This document shows positions 29,365 through 38,870 of a stretch of DNA of 64,000 nt, in pieces. The DNA lies in assembly GCA_964370215.1 (NCBI GenBank), contig CAYJIM010000006.1:13492-77491 (forward strand). The letters run 5' to 3'. Source of the DNA: Massiliimalia sp964370215 (GTDB lineage Bacteria; Bacillota; Clostridia; Oscillospirales; Ruminococcaceae). The notes under the pieces are model-generated. The model ran no database searches. It saw only the letters and a list, made by a program, of their open reading frames with translations, and was not told where the DNA came from. Every line of letters starts with the position of its first letter. Position 1 is the stretch's first letter. A program made the translations under genes and the position numbers.

Positions 29365-30747
29365 TCATCTCTTTGGGGGTTGCTGTTCGCCCTCGGCTGT
29401 CAGCTGTACACCCTTTGTTGTCCTGCTGTCCGGTTTGACACGGTATGCCACGCCAATCCCTTCCACAGCAATCACCCCTTGGTCATCCACCAAAACAAAA
29501 CGTTTGTCACGCTCGGCAAGTGGCAGTTGTAGGGTGCAGAATAATTTTTTCAGCGATACGGTCGGGCGGTTCTCCCAAAGTTTGATGCGGTCGCCCGAAC
29601 AACGTGTGCGTATTTGAATCCTACCACATATTTTACCACAATCCAGCAAAATATCAAAGTGATTTTTTGAAACTTTATGAAAAGTTTCGGAAGATGTGAT
29701 TTCTAAGATGTTAATTTTATAGCAAGTTCCTGTTTTTGACTGTATCACACCCGAGGTCGGCAACATATTGGGCGTATTTTCCCCTTGTTCCTGCACCGCC
29801 CAGTCTTCTTCCCTGCGTGCCACCAACCGGTTGCGTGCAATCACGAAAAACCTGCCATGATTGGCGCCACAACGTCCTTGCCCCTGTTCCACCACCTGTA
29901 ACAGGCGTTGGATGAGGGTCGCTGAAGGTTCCACCCCCTGTGTGCTACAAAACCGCAACAGCACCCGACGCTTGATCGCTTCGGGGAGTTGTTGTAAAGA
30001 GGGCAACAAAAGAGCGGTTCCCTCTGCTGTGAGAAGGCTGTCAAACGCTTCCGCTGTCTGTGCCTTGAGGTATTGTTCATCCGCCTGCAATCCACCAGCC
30101 ATCGATTGTACCGTCGCCACCAAAGAGGGATTTAATGCGGCCAATTTGGGCAACACCTCATGGCGAAGATAATTTCTGGTGTAGGTGGTGTCGCTGTTGC
30201 TGGCATCGGTGACATAGCAAAGTCCCTGTTCTGTACAGTACCGCTCGACGTCGGCACGACTGACCTGCAACAGCGGTCGAATGATGTTGTCTCGCCTTGG
30301 CGGAATGCCACAAAGTCCTTGTAGCCCTGTACCACGCACCAACCGCATGAGAATCGTCTCCACCTGATCGGAGGCGGTATGGGCGGTGGCGATGGTGACG
30401 GGTTGTTTACAGCGTTCTGCCAAGGTGGTCGCCACTTTTGAAAATGCCTCATACCGCACGGTACGTGCCGCTTCCTCTACACCCATCTTTTGGGCTTCGG
30501 CAACCACTTGCACCGCCACGGTTTTCACCGTCAGCGGAATGTCCCACGTCGCACAAAACTGCTCGACAAACGCTTGATCAGCGTCACTTTGGGCACCACG
30601 CAAACAGTGGTTGACATGCACTGCATGAACGGTAAACCCCATCGCTTTTGCGAGATGCACGAGGGCAACGGAATCCGCCCCACCCGACAGACCACAGAGT
30701 AAGACTTCAGGTGGGGTCAGTCCTTGAAAATCAGCCTGCACATCCAC
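29365..30747 (-). CDS. tilS: tRNA(Ile)-lysidine synthase
   Basis: Adds lysine to cytidine 34 of tRNA-Ile(CAU), changing its decoding from AUG to AUA; essential in most bacteria. The 460-residue protein has the N-type ATP pyrophosphatase P-loop SGGADS at residues 21-26, the family motif VHVNHCLRG, and TAHTASDQVETILMRLVRGTG in the catalytic domain. A TilS substrate-binding domain and a C-terminal domain (RPTVSLKKLFCTLQLP) follow. It starts 12 bases after dnaB and sits within the gdpP-rplI-dnaB-tilS-hpt-ftsH unit. The region around residues 320-390 is less conserved but the frame is continuous. Confidence 0.96.
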   Translation of the reverse strand: MDVQADFQGLTPPEVLLCGLSGGADSVALVHLAKAMGFTVHAVHVNHCLRGAQSDADQAFVEQFCATWDIPLTVKTVAVQVVAEAQKMGVEEAARTVRYEAFSKVATTLAERCKQPVTIATAHTASDQVETILMRLVRGTGLQGLCGIPPRRDNIIRPLLQVSRADVERYCTEQGLCYVTDASNSDTTYTRNYLRHEVLPKLAALNPSLVATVQSMAGGLQADEQYLKAQTAEAFDSLLTAEGTALLLPSLQQLPEAIKRRVLLRFCSTQGVEPSATLIQRLLQVVEQGQGRCGANHGRFFVIARNRLVARREEDWAVQEQGENTPNMLPTSGVIQSKTGTCYKINILEITSSETFHKVSKNHFDILLDCGKICGRIQIRTRCSGDRIKLWENRPTVSLKKLFCTLQLPLAERDKRFVLVDDQGVIAVEGIGVAYRVKPDSRTTKGVQLTAEGEQQPPKR

Positions 30748-30759
30748 CCCTCCTGTCTG

Positions 30760-32118
30760 TTAAAACGGCGCTTCATGTTCGGTATCGAGGTTGGAGAATC
30801 GGGTAAACTGTCCATCCCAACGAAGTTCTACATCCCCCGTTGACCCGTGACGATTTTTTGCAATGCTACAAATCGAGAGGTAGGGGCGTTCGCATTCGGG
30901 GTTGTAGTACCCTTCTCGTGACAAAAACAAAACACTGTCGGCATCCTGCTCGATGGAGCCGGACTCACGCAGGTCGGAAAGCATCGGCTTATGGTCGGCA
31001 CGGCTTTCCACCGAACGGTTGAGCTGAGACAGCACCACCACCGGCACCATCAATTCCTTTGCCATGATTTTCAGCGCACGGGTGATTTTAGAAATCTCCT
31101 GCACACGGTTTTCATTGCTGCTACCACTTTCCATCAACTGCAAGTAGTCGATGACAATCAGCCCCAAATTGCGCAACCGACGACTTTTGGCTTTGATTTC
31201 AGCCACGGTGATCCCCGGTGTATCATCGATGTAAATTTGTGTACGGGACAACAGGTCGGCACAGGCCGCCAATTGCACCCAGTGTTCTGTCTCCAGTTTG
31301 CCGGTACGCAACAGATGACTGGGTACCTGTGCTTCACTGGAAAGAATTCTGCCGGCAAGCTGTCCCGCCGACATCTCGAGGTTGAAGATCGCCACTTCAC
31401 GATCCTTGTATTTTTTGGCAACGTTGACGGCAATGTTCATCGCAAAAGAGGTTTTCCCCATCCCCGGACGTGCCGCCACCAGAATCATATCCGACTTATT
31501 GAGACCGGTCAACATATGATCCAGTTGGAAAAACCCACTGGACAGGCCTAAGAACTGATCCTTGTCATCCCCTGTCAACTGCTGTAGATGATCATAGGTG
31601 GAGATGATCAGATCACTGATCGGCAACATCGCCGAACTGTCTCTACCCTGTCGGATGTCGAACAGGCGCTGTTCTGCAAACTCCAACAGTTCTTCCGATT
31701 CGCCGTCCCCACCACGGGCATGACTGTCAATCTCTTTCGAGGTGGCAATCAACCGTCTGCGGTAATAGCGATCCTTGACAATGCGACAGTAGTCTGCGAT
31801 GTTGGCGGTAGAGGGCACCGTTTCCATCAACTGCACAAGGTAGGTTTTTGCCTCCTGTTCGCTGTCGAAAATATCGGCACGCAACACTTCGTCCAAGGTG
31901 GTGATAAAGTCAATGCGTTTTGCCCCATTGAACATCCCCAAAAAGGTTTGAAATAATTCCACATGCTGTTTTCGATAAAACATCTGCGGTAGGTTGATCT
32001 GCTCGAGCACTTCCGGAATACAATCGGGGTTGATGAGCATGCCCCCAAGCACCGACTGTTCCGCCTCCATACTGTGTGGCAGATGATCAAAGTCTACCGC
32101 ATATCCTAGTTCTGACAC
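30760..32118 (-). CDS. dnaB: Replicative DNA helicase
   Basis: The hexameric 5'-3' helicase that unwinds DNA at the replication fork. The 452 residues match the family. The N-terminal domain starts with LPHSMEAEQSVLGGML. The RecA-like C-terminal domain has Walker A ARPGMGKTS (about residue 210), the DnaB motif IVIDYLQLM, and LSQLNRSVESRADHKPMLSDLRESGSIEQDAD toward the end. No intein interrupts it. It starts 12 bases after rplI; rplI-dnaB linkage is widespread in Bacillota. Confidence 0.98.
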   Translation of the reverse strand: MSELGYAVDFDHLPHSMEAEQSVLGGMLINPDCIPEVLEQINLPQMFYRKQHVELFQTFLGMFNGAKRIDFITTLDEVLRADIFDSEQEAKTYLVQLMETVPSTANIADYCRIVKDRYYRRRLIATSKEIDSHARGGDGESEELLEFAEQRLFDIRQGRDSSAMLPISDLIISTYDHLQQLTGDDKDQFLGLSSGFFQLDHMLTGLNKSDMILVAARPGMGKTSFAMNIAVNVAKKYKDREVAIFNLEMSAGQLAGRILSSEAQVPSHLLRTGKLETEHWVQLAACADLLSRTQIYIDDTPGITVAEIKAKSRRLRNLGLIVIDYLQLMESGSSNENRVQEISKITRALKIMAKELMVPVVVLSQLNRSVESRADHKPMLSDLRESGSIEQDADSVLFLSREGYYNPECERPYLSICSIAKNRHGSTGDVELRWDGQFTRFSNLDTEHEAPF

Positions 32119-32130
32119 ACGACCCCTCCG

Positions 32131-32577
32131 TTACTGTGCTTTGACCTCCAAGGTCATTTTAGCGACGACACCGGTGTGAAGTTTGACTTGCACTTCAAAG
32201 GTACCACACGCCTTGATTTCACTTTTCAAGCTGACTTTCTTTTTGTTGATGTCCACGCCATAACTTTTTTTGATTTCGTCGGCCACTTCTTTACCGGTCA
32301 CTTTACCAAACAATTTTCCACCTTCACCGGCTTTGGCGATCACGGTGACGGATTTGCCTTCCAATTTCGCCGCTTGTTCCTTTGCCTGATCCAGAGCAAC
32401 CTGTGCATGGTGAGCATTTGCCGCATCCTTGGTTTTCTTTTCGTTCATGGCAGCGGTGTTGGCAAGGGAAGCCAAGCCCCTTTTGAGCAAAAAGTTTTGT
32501 GCGTAGCCGTCTGCTACTTCCACGAGTTCTCCTGCTTTACCGGTTCCTTTGACGTCTTGTTTCAAAATTACTTTCAT
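32131..32577 (-). CDS. rplI: 50S ribosomal protein L9
   Basis: A 148-residue component of the large ribosomal subunit, binding 23S rRNA with its N-terminal domain. The N-domain MKVILKQDVKGTGKAGELVEVADGYA and the NFLLKRGLA motif are typical; the long connecting helix (about 45-75, Ala/Lys/Gln-rich) and the C-domain (GKLFGKVTGKEVADEI) follow. The frame is open from a TTG at 32592, but GGAGG eight bases ahead of the ATG at 32577 gives the family-standard start. It lies between gdpP and dnaB. Confidence 0.97.
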   Translation of the reverse strand: MKVILKQDVKGTGKAGELVEVADGYAQNFLLKRGLASLANTAAMNEKKTKDAANAHHAQVALDQAKEQAAKLEGKSVTVIAKAGEGGKLFGKVTGKEVADEIKKSYGVDINKKKVSLKSEIKACGTFEVQVKLHTGVVAKMTLEVKAQ

Positions 32578-32629
32578 TGTCTTGTCCTCCAATTGTGTTT
32601 TCTATTTCAAGATTAAATAATCTGAAAGG

Positions 32630-34636
32630 CTATCCTTCCACTTCCTCGGGATTGGTCGGCAAGAGCAGTACTTCACTCTCCTTGACACAGCGGTCAATCG
32701 TTTCCATCAGGTGGCGCTTGACCACCGACAGTTGCGTTTCATCGACCTGAGCTGCTGCCATCGTTTGATGGCCGCCGCCCCCCATCGCTTCCATGATGAC
32801 CTGTACATTGATGCGTCCCATGGAACGGGCATTGATGTTGACCTTTTTGCGGTCGTTGTAGAGCACAAACGACGCGTCTACCCCACTGATTTTCAACAGC
32901 TCATCCGCCGCCTGTGGGGCGACTAAGCGAATGTCTTTTGTTTGTTTATCCACCGTGACAATGGCACAATTTTTGTAAACAATGGCACGGGACACCAACT
33001 CACTGCGGTTGACAAAATCCTCCATTGTGCCGGCAAACAACCGCTTGACGGTGATGGTGTTGGCCCCGAGTTTTTTAAGATGTGCCGCCGCTTCAAAGGT
33101 GCGCACCCCTGTTTTCATGACAAAGTCTTTGGTGTCGAGCATGATGCCCGCCAACAACGCCTCGGCATGGTACGGCTCTAAGCGCACCTTATCGCCCAGA
33201 TACTGCGACAGTTCTGTCACCATTTCAGACGTCGAAGAGGTGTAGGACTCATGGTACAAAATCAGCGCACCTTCAATACGATCCACCATGCGGCGATGAT
33301 GGTCGATGACCACCACCTGCCTTGCGGCCTGTAATACCTCACGGCTTTCCACCAAATGAGGACTGTGGGTGTCCACCACAAACAGCACCGTTTCACGGCG
33401 CATCAGTTCCATGGCATGTTCCGGCGTGATGAACAACTCCTTGTCGGCGGTATCCTGTGCCAAATAATGATCCACCAGACAGTTGGCAAGGCAGGTGTTG
33501 CGGTTCAGTACAATATGCACATCCCCGTTGTACGGCTCACAAGCCCTTGCAAGACCGATGGCAGATCCCACCGCATCGAGATCCGCATAGCCATGCCCCA
33601 TGATGAGCACGTTGCTGCTCGCCTCGATCAGTTCCAGCATCGCCGATGCCAGAATACGACTCTTGACCTTGGTGCGCTTTTCAAGTCCCTGGGATACCCC
33701 ACCGAAAAATTCAAATCCATCGGCAGTTTTAACGGCAATCTGGTCGCCCCCACGCCCCAACGCCATTTCTAAGCCTTGGCGTGCAAACTCTTCATTCTTT
33801 TCCAGTGACTCTGCAAAGTGAGAAATCCCAATCGAAAGGGTGGCCGGCACCCGCTCACTGGTAATGATGTTTTTTGCCTGATCCAAAATGGGGAATTTTT
33901 CCGCCACCATCTGGTCAAAATAACGCTTTTCAATGACCGCCAAATACGATTCACGGCTCAATCGTTTGATTACCCCGTGGGTGCCGCTAAAGTGCCGCTC
34001 AAACAGGGAATTGATCTCACTGCTGACTCTGGAACGTTCACTCTCCTTGATGTTTTTGACCAGTTCCTCATAACTGTCAATCATAATCGAAAAAATGACC
34101 GGTCTGGAATCGTGGTATTCGTAATACACCTGTTGCAGCTCTGTCACTTCCGAGAAAAAGAAAATGGAAAACCCAGGGGCAGCTTTTCTGGCATTGATGG
34201 TATATACCCGAAAATACCCGCCTTTGTAGCGAATGATATGCCCCGGATAATCCCGTATTTTTTCAATTGGTACGGTGGTCACCTGTGTCCACTCTGCCCC
34301 AAACAGATCCTCTTTGCTGACCTGCTCACGAAAGAGGTCATTGTACCAGACAATTTCGCCGGTGTCCGAGGTGATGATGGCTGGGATAGGCAGATCAAAC
34401 AGATTTTGAATGTCCGACACATTGAGTTTTCCACCAATGCTGTGCAGATACTGCGAGATATCTTGCTGTAGGTGCATCATACGATAAATGGTAAACGCAA
34501 TGCCTGCCACCGTTAGCGGCAAACAGATGAAAAACATCGTTTGATTTTCAAAAAAGATGACGGTCAACAGCGCCATCGCCGTGGCAATGCCTATGATATA
34601 GATCGAACGAAAATGCCAAAATTTCCGATTTTTCAT
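32630..34636 (-). CDS. gdpP: Cyclic-di-AMP phosphodiesterase, DHH family
   Basis: A 668-residue membrane-bound enzyme that hydrolyses the second messenger c-di-AMP and so affects osmotic and cell-wall homeostasis. Two N-terminal helices (about 12-50) precede a PAS-like domain (about 70-165), a degenerate GGDEF domain (about 170-300) and the DHH/DHHA1 catalytic part. The metal-binding motifs are GHGYADLDAVGSA (about 345) and VVIDHHRRM (about 425). A GGGGHQTMAAAQ motif in DHHA1 is also present. Order and spacing with rplI and dnaB match many Bacillota. The degenerate GGDEF domain is not expected to make c-di-GMP. Confidence 0.95.
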   Translation of the reverse strand: MKNRKFWHFRSIYIIGIATAMALLTVIFFENQTMFFICLPLTVAGIAFTIYRMMHLQQDISQYLHSIGGKLNVSDIQNLFDLPIPAIITSDTGEIVWYNDLFREQVSKEDLFGAEWTQVTTVPIEKIRDYPGHIIRYKGGYFRVYTINARKAAPGFSIFFFSEVTELQQVYYEYHDSRPVIFSIMIDSYEELVKNIKESERSRVSSEINSLFERHFSGTHGVIKRLSRESYLAVIEKRYFDQMVAEKFPILDQAKNIITSERVPATLSIGISHFAESLEKNEEFARQGLEMALGRGGDQIAVKTADGFEFFGGVSQGLEKRTKVKSRILASAMLELIEASSNVLIMGHGYADLDAVGSAIGLARACEPYNGDVHIVLNRNTCLANCLVDHYLAQDTADKELFITPEHAMELMRRETVLFVVDTHSPHLVESREVLQAARQVVVIDHHRRMVDRIEGALILYHESYTSSTSEMVTELSQYLGDKVRLEPYHAEALLAGIMLDTKDFVMKTGVRTFEAAAHLKKLGANTITVKRLFAGTMEDFVNRSELVSRAIVYKNCAIVTVDKQTKDIRLVAPQAADELLKISGVDASFVLYNDRKKVNINARSMGRINVQVIMEAMGGGGHQTMAAAQVDETQLSVVKRHLMETIDRCVKESEVLLLPTNPEEVEG

Positions 34637-34699
34637 CTACAAACCACCTTTATCGTAACGTTGAATTTTCTGTCAAAATCAAACAAAGATACAAGCAAC

Positions 34700-34740
34700 A
34701 AAACCAGTCTGGCCACTGTTTTGGTGGTCAGACCAGTTTT
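34700..34740 (-). terminator. RNase J gene terminator
   Basis: A 17-bp stem with two wobbles and one mismatch (AAAACTGGTCTG...CAGACTGGTTTT) and a 7-base loop, 13 bases beyond the stop codon at 34754. Confidence 0.8.
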
Positions 34741-34753
34741 TTAGATTATCAAG

Positions 34754-36691
34754 CTATACTTCCATAATGATCGGTAGGATCATCGGGGAGCGTTTGGTTT
34801 TGCGATAGATATGGCTGGACAGCGCGTCTTTGATGTTGAGTTTGATGGTCGCCCAGTCGTGGACTTTCCCATCAATACAGCGATCCAATGCCTGTTGTAC
34901 CACACGTTTGGCATCGTCCATCAGCTGTTCCGATTCGCGCACGTAGACAAAGCCACGAGATACAATGTCAGGCCCTGCCACACAGGTTTTTGTTTTGCCG
35001 TTGATGGTCGCCACAACAATGATGAGCCCATCTTGACCCAAATGTTTGCGGTCACGCAGGACAATCGAGCCGACATCGCCGATGCCCAAGCCGTCCACAA
35101 AGACCGCTCCGGCTTCCACTGTTTCGACACATTTCAAGCCCTTTTGGCTCAGTTCAATGACCTGACCCACTTCACCGATGTGAATGTTTTCCGCCGATAC
35201 CCCAACGGTTTGTGCCGTTTTTGCATGGGCGCAGAGGTGTTTGTATTCCCCATGCACCGGAATGAAATATTTTGGTCGGGTGAGAGACAAAAGCATTTTT
35301 TGTTCCTCTTGGCAAGCATGCCCCGACACGTGTACTTCGTACATTTTATCGTAAATGACTTCGGCACCTAAGCGCAACAGTTCATTGATGATACGGGTGA
35401 CGTGTTTTTCGTTGCCGGGAATCGGGGTAGCGGAAATGATGATGACATCTTCCGATGTGACCGTCACTTTGCGGTGATCACAACTTGCCATTCTGGCAAG
35501 TGCTGAGAGTGGCTCCCCTTGGCTACCGGTGGTGACCAACACCACTTCCTCCGGCGGATATTTGTTGACCGCATCCAAATCGATCAACACATTGTCCGGA
35601 ATGGAAAGATAGCCCAATTCCACCGCTTTACCGACAACGTTGATCATGCTACGTCCCGAAACGGCAACTCGTCTGCCATAGCGCACCGCATTGTCCACAA
35701 TTTGCTGCACGCGGTGGATGTTGGAAGCAAAGGTTGCCACGATGATGCGTTTGCCCTCTGCGTTGTTGAAGAGCGTGTTGAGCGTTTCCCCAACCTTGCT
35801 CTCACTGACTGTCGATCCTGATTTTTCAGCGTTGGTCGAGTCGGAGAGCAAGCAAAGCACCCCTTTGCGCCCCAGTTCTGCAAAGCGTGCCAAATCGATT
35901 GGCTCCCCTTCGATCGGGGAATAGTCTACTTTAAAGTCACCGGTTTGCACCAAAATGCCTGCCGGTGTGTGAATCGCCATTGAAACGGCATCCGGAATGG
36001 AATGGTTGACACGGATGAATTCCACGTCCATACAGCCGGCTTTGACCGTTTGACCGGGGGTGACGACATGCAATTTTGCCTGTCGGAGCAACCCATGTTC
36101 TTTGAGTTTCCCTTCAATGAGTCCCAAAGACAATCTGGTGCCGTAAATGGGGAAGTTGAATCGTTTCAATAGGTACGGAATCGCCCCGATATGGTCTTCA
36201 TGCCCATGGGTAATGAACACCCCTTTGATGCGATCCGCCACCTTTTCCAGATAGCTAAAATCGGGGATGACCAAGTCAACGCCCAGCATATCCGCATCGG
36301 GAAACGCAATGCCACAGTCGACGATCAACGCATCGTTGCCACATTCATATAGGGTGATGTTTTTACCGATTTCGTTCAAGCCACCCAATGGAATGATTTT
36401 GACTGAAGGTTGTTTGCCACCTTTGCCACCACGATTGCCGTTGTTTTTCCGGCGTTGTTGTCCCCCATTTTTGGGTGGATGTTTTTTTCCATCCTTTGGT
36501 GTTTGACTACCCTTTGGGGTAGGGTTTTCTGTTTTTTGTTTGACTTGACCCTTTGCAGTCTTATCTTTTGGCTGCATAACAGCCTTATCTTTTGGCTGCG
36601 TCGGTCGACGACGGCGTCTTTGTCCCCCGTCTGTTTTTGGTTTTTGTCCTTGTGGATTCCCTTGTTGTTTTTGTTCTTGGTTGTTCGCCAT
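34754..36691 (-). CDS. rnj: Ribonuclease J with a basic disordered N-terminal extension
   Basis: A 5'-3' exo/endoribonuclease of the metallo-beta-lactamase/beta-CASP fold, central to mRNA turnover and rRNA maturation. After an unusual N-terminal extension of about 95 residues rich in Gln, Lys, Arg, Asn and Pro (RRRRRPTQPKDK; repeated QPKDK units), the catalytic part begins at KIIPLGGLNEIGKN. Zinc ligands are seen in FITHGHEDHIGAIPY, and beta-CASP motifs in FIPVHGEYKH and HVSGHACQEEQK. The frame is open to 36808, but AAAGGA before the ATG at 36691 and MANNQEQ fit best. The promoter is about 285 bases upstream, leaving a long leader. Confidence 0.95.
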   Translation of the reverse strand: MANNQEQKQQGNPQGQKPKTDGGQRRRRRPTQPKDKAVMQPKDKTAKGQVKQKTENPTPKGSQTPKDGKKHPPKNGGQQRRKNNGNRGGKGGKQPSVKIIPLGGLNEIGKNITLYECGNDALIVDCGIAFPDADMLGVDLVIPDFSYLEKVADRIKGVFITHGHEDHIGAIPYLLKRFNFPIYGTRLSLGLIEGKLKEHGLLRQAKLHVVTPGQTVKAGCMDVEFIRVNHSIPDAVSMAIHTPAGILVQTGDFKVDYSPIEGEPIDLARFAELGRKGVLCLLSDSTNAEKSGSTVSESKVGETLNTLFNNAEGKRIIVATFASNIHRVQQIVDNAVRYGRRVAVSGRSMINVVGKAVELGYLSIPDNVLIDLDAVNKYPPEEVVLVTTGSQGEPLSALARMASCDHRKVTVTSEDVIIISATPIPGNEKHVTRIINELLRLGAEVIYDKMYEVHVSGHACQEEQKMLLSLTRPKYFIPVHGEYKHLCAHAKTAQTVGVSAENIHIGEVGQVIELSQKGLKCVETVEAGAVFVDGLGIGDVGSIVLRDRKHLGQDGLIIVVATINGKTKTCVAGPDIVSRGFVYVRESEQLMDDAKRVVQQALDRCIDGKVHDWATIKLNIKDALSSHIYRKTKRSPMILPIIMEV

Positions 36692-36975
36692 AATATTCCT
36701 TTCTTGCCCCCATTCGTCGGAGGGCGGTTTGATGTAAATCCGCTCCAATTGGTGGTACAGGCCATGCCTCCCCGCCATTTTCGATGTTAGTAGTATGGGA
36801 AACCTCAAACAAGATTATCCATACATTTGTTGTTGTAACCTTTGTGCTGTTACCACAACGTCCGCTCTTCTCTTTTCGCAGTGTGCCGAAAAGGCATCAC
36901 GCTTTTTGGAAAACAAAGATGTCGTCACATCTTTGTCTGCGAAATAAATTCGCAACCGACAATTACTCAGTATTT
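36692..36975 (-). promoter_or_regulatory. Long 5' leader of the RNase J gene
   Basis: About 285 transcribed bases lie between the promoter and the start. They include a perfect hairpin ACAAAGATGT-GACG-ACATCTTTGT (36918-36941) followed by TTTTCC, and an imperfect GCGTGATGCC/GGCACACTGC hairpin. These could allow control by RNA folding or cleavage, possibly by RNase J itself; that is inference. No gene is seen. Confidence 0.45.
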
Positions 36976-37004
36976 ATTGTACAGCGAATCGGGCAAAGTG
37001 TCAA
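36976..37004 (-). promoter_or_regulatory. RNase J gene promoter
   Basis: TTGACA (37004-36999) and TACAAT (36981-36976) on the reverse strand with a 17-base spacer, back to back with the glyQS promoter. Confidence 0.85.
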
Positions 37005-37043
37005 GCAAACATTTGACAAACCGCCAAAACAACCGACTGAAAC

Positions 37044-37072
37044 TTGACTTTACTACCGTAATCCGTTAAAAT
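37044..37072 (+). promoter_or_regulatory. glyQS promoter
   Basis: TTGACT (37044-37049) and TAAAAT (37067-37072) with a 17-base spacer. The leader is only about 30 bases, too short for a T-box, and the conserved T-box sequence is absent. Confidence 0.85.
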
Positions 37073-37110
37073 AAATAAAAAGCAATCATATTATCGGAGG
37101 GACAATCAAA

Positions 37111-38487
37111 ATGAAAAATACCGAAAAAACCATGGAAAAAATCGTCGCACTTTGCAAAGGCCGCGGCTTTGTTTATGCTGGTAGTGAAATCTACGGCGGA
37201 CTTTCTAATACTTGGGACTACGGCCCTTTGGGTGTAGAATTCAAAAACAACGTCAAAAAGGCGTGGTGGAAAAAGTTTGTACAGGAATCCCGTTACAACG
37301 TCGGGTTGGATGCTGCATTGCTCATGAACCCACAAGTTTGGGTCGCTTCCGGCCACGTGGGTGGATTTTCCGATCCGCTCATGGACTGTAAAGAATGTAA
37401 AACCAGACACCGTGCCGACCAATTGATTGAAAACCAAACCGGAGAAAATCCTGCCGGTTGGTCGGATCAAGAGATGATGACCTTCATCATCGACAAAGGC
37501 ATCACCTGCCCTGATTGTGGCAAGACAAACTTCACCGACATCCGCAAATTCAACCTGATGTTCAAAACCTTCCAAGGGGTGACCGAGGACAGCAAAAACG
37601 AAATCTATCTGCGCCCAGAAACCGCACAGGGGATTTTTGTCAACTTTGCCAATGTCCAACGTACCACTCGTAAAAAACTCCCCTTCGGAATCGCACAGGT
37701 TGGTAAATCCTTTAGAAATGAAATCACCCCCGGCAACTTCACTTTCCGTACCCGTGAATTTGAGCAGATGGAATTGGAATTTTTCTGCAAACCGGGCACC
37801 GATTTGGAATGGTTCGCTTACTGGAAAGAGACCTGCAAACAATTCTTGCTTTCCCTCGGTATGAAAGAGGAGAACATGAAACTGCGTGACCATGAAGAGG
37901 ATGAACTTTCCCACTATTCCAATGCGACCACCGACATCGAATACCTCTTCCCCTTTGGTTGGGGTGAGCTGTGGGGCATTGCCGATCGTACCGACTTTGA
38001 CCTGACCCAACACATCAACCACAGCGGCAAGCCTTTGGATTACTTTGATCAAGAATCGGGTGAGCGCTATGTGCCTTACGTCATCGAACCATCTTTGGGG
38101 GCGGACCGTGTGGCATTGGCTTTCCTCTGTGAAGCATACGATGAAGAACAATTGGATGAAAAGGATACCCGTGTTGTCATGCGTCTGCATCCGGCTTTGG
38201 CGCCTTACAAAGCCTGCATTCTTCCGCTGTCCAAAAAACTGTCAGAAGAAGCCAGAGAGGTACAGGACACCTTGGCAAAATACTTCATGGTGGATTACGA
38301 TGAAGCAGGGTCTATCGGCAAACGCTACCGCCGTCAAGATGAAATCGGTACCCCATTCTGCATCACCTATGACTTTGACTCCAAAGAAGACGGCTGTGTC
38401 ACCGTGCGTGACCGTGACACCATGCAACAAGAACGTGTCGCCATCGCTGATTTGGTCGCTTATATTCAAGCAAAACTTGAATTTTAG
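37111..38487 (+). CDS. glyQS: Glycyl-tRNA synthetase, single-chain dimeric type
   Basis: Charges tRNA-Gly with glycine. This is the alpha2, eukaryote/archaea-like class II enzyme rather than the two-subunit bacterial form. The 458 residues begin with KIVALCKGRGFVYAGSEIYGG. Class II motif 2 is seen as GKSFRNEITPGNFTFRTREFEQ and motif 3 as VIEPSLGADRVALAFL. An anticodon-binding domain occupies about 365-458. A zinc-ribbon-like insertion contains CKECKTRH and CPDCGK. GGAGGG lies nine bases before the ATG. A Dabb gene follows after 40 bases. Confidence 0.97.
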   Translation: MKNTEKTMEKIVALCKGRGFVYAGSEIYGGLSNTWDYGPLGVEFKNNVKKAWWKKFVQESRYNVGLDAALLMNPQVWVASGHVGGFSDPLMDCKECKTRHRADQLIENQTGENPAGWSDQEMMTFIIDKGITCPDCGKTNFTDIRKFNLMFKTFQGVTEDSKNEIYLRPETAQGIFVNFANVQRTTRKKLPFGIAQVGKSFRNEITPGNFTFRTREFEQMELEFFCKPGTDLEWFAYWKETCKQFLLSLGMKEENMKLRDHEEDELSHYSNATTDIEYLFPFGWGELWGIADRTDFDLTQHINHSGKPLDYFDQESGERYVPYVIEPSLGADRVALAFLCEAYDEEQLDEKDTRVVMRLHPALAPYKACILPLSKKLSEEAREVQDTLAKYFMVDYDEAGSIGKRYRRQDEIGTPFCITYDFDSKEDGCVTVRDRDTMQQERVAIADLVAYIQAKLEF

Positions 38488-38527
38488 TCGTTCATTTATT
38501 TCATATTTATCGAAGGAGGGTCTATTT

Positions 38528-38833
38528 ATGACACAACATATCGTCATGTGGAAATTCAAAGAGGAACTATCAGCAGAGGAAAAAGTGACACAGGCAGGGT
38601 TGATCAAAGAGGGGCTAGAATCGCTGCAAGGGGTCATTCCGGGGCTGTTGTCCATCCGTGTGCAAGCCGCTCCCTTGGCATCATCCAATGCCGATCTCAT
38701 GCTGTTCAGCACTTTTGAGTCGGAAACTGCGCTAAACGGTTATTCCAAACATCCGGCACATGTTGCGGTTGCCAATGAGCGTGTGCGTCCGTTCATGCAA
38801 AATCGCCTTTGCCTTGATTTTGAAGATCAATAA
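38528..38833 (+). CDS. Dabb (stress-responsive A/B barrel) family protein
   Basis: A 101-residue dimeric ferredoxin-like barrel protein. The N-terminus QHIVMWKFKEE and the mid-protein ASSNADLMLFSTFES followed by LNGYSKHPAHVAVANE are typical of Dabb proteins, small cytoplasmic proteins of mostly unknown role. GAAGGAGGG lies eight bases ahead of the ATG at 38528; the longer reading from 38045 overlaps glyQS out of frame and is rejected. It is probably co-transcribed with glyQS, since no promoter or terminator separates them. Confidence 0.9.
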   Translation: MTQHIVMWKFKEELSAEEKVTQAGLIKEGLESLQGVIPGLLSIRVQAAPLASSNADLMLFSTFESETALNGYSKHPAHVAVANERVRPFMQNRLCLDFEDQ

Positions 38834-38870
38834 ACATCGACTTGTAATTTTGGAGAGAGGGTGAGTTTCG

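Noticed and set aside
36809..37110. T-box riboswitch upstream of glyQS
   Set aside because: The predicted glyQS transcript has a leader of only about 30 bases and the conserved T-box sequence is absent from the whole interval.
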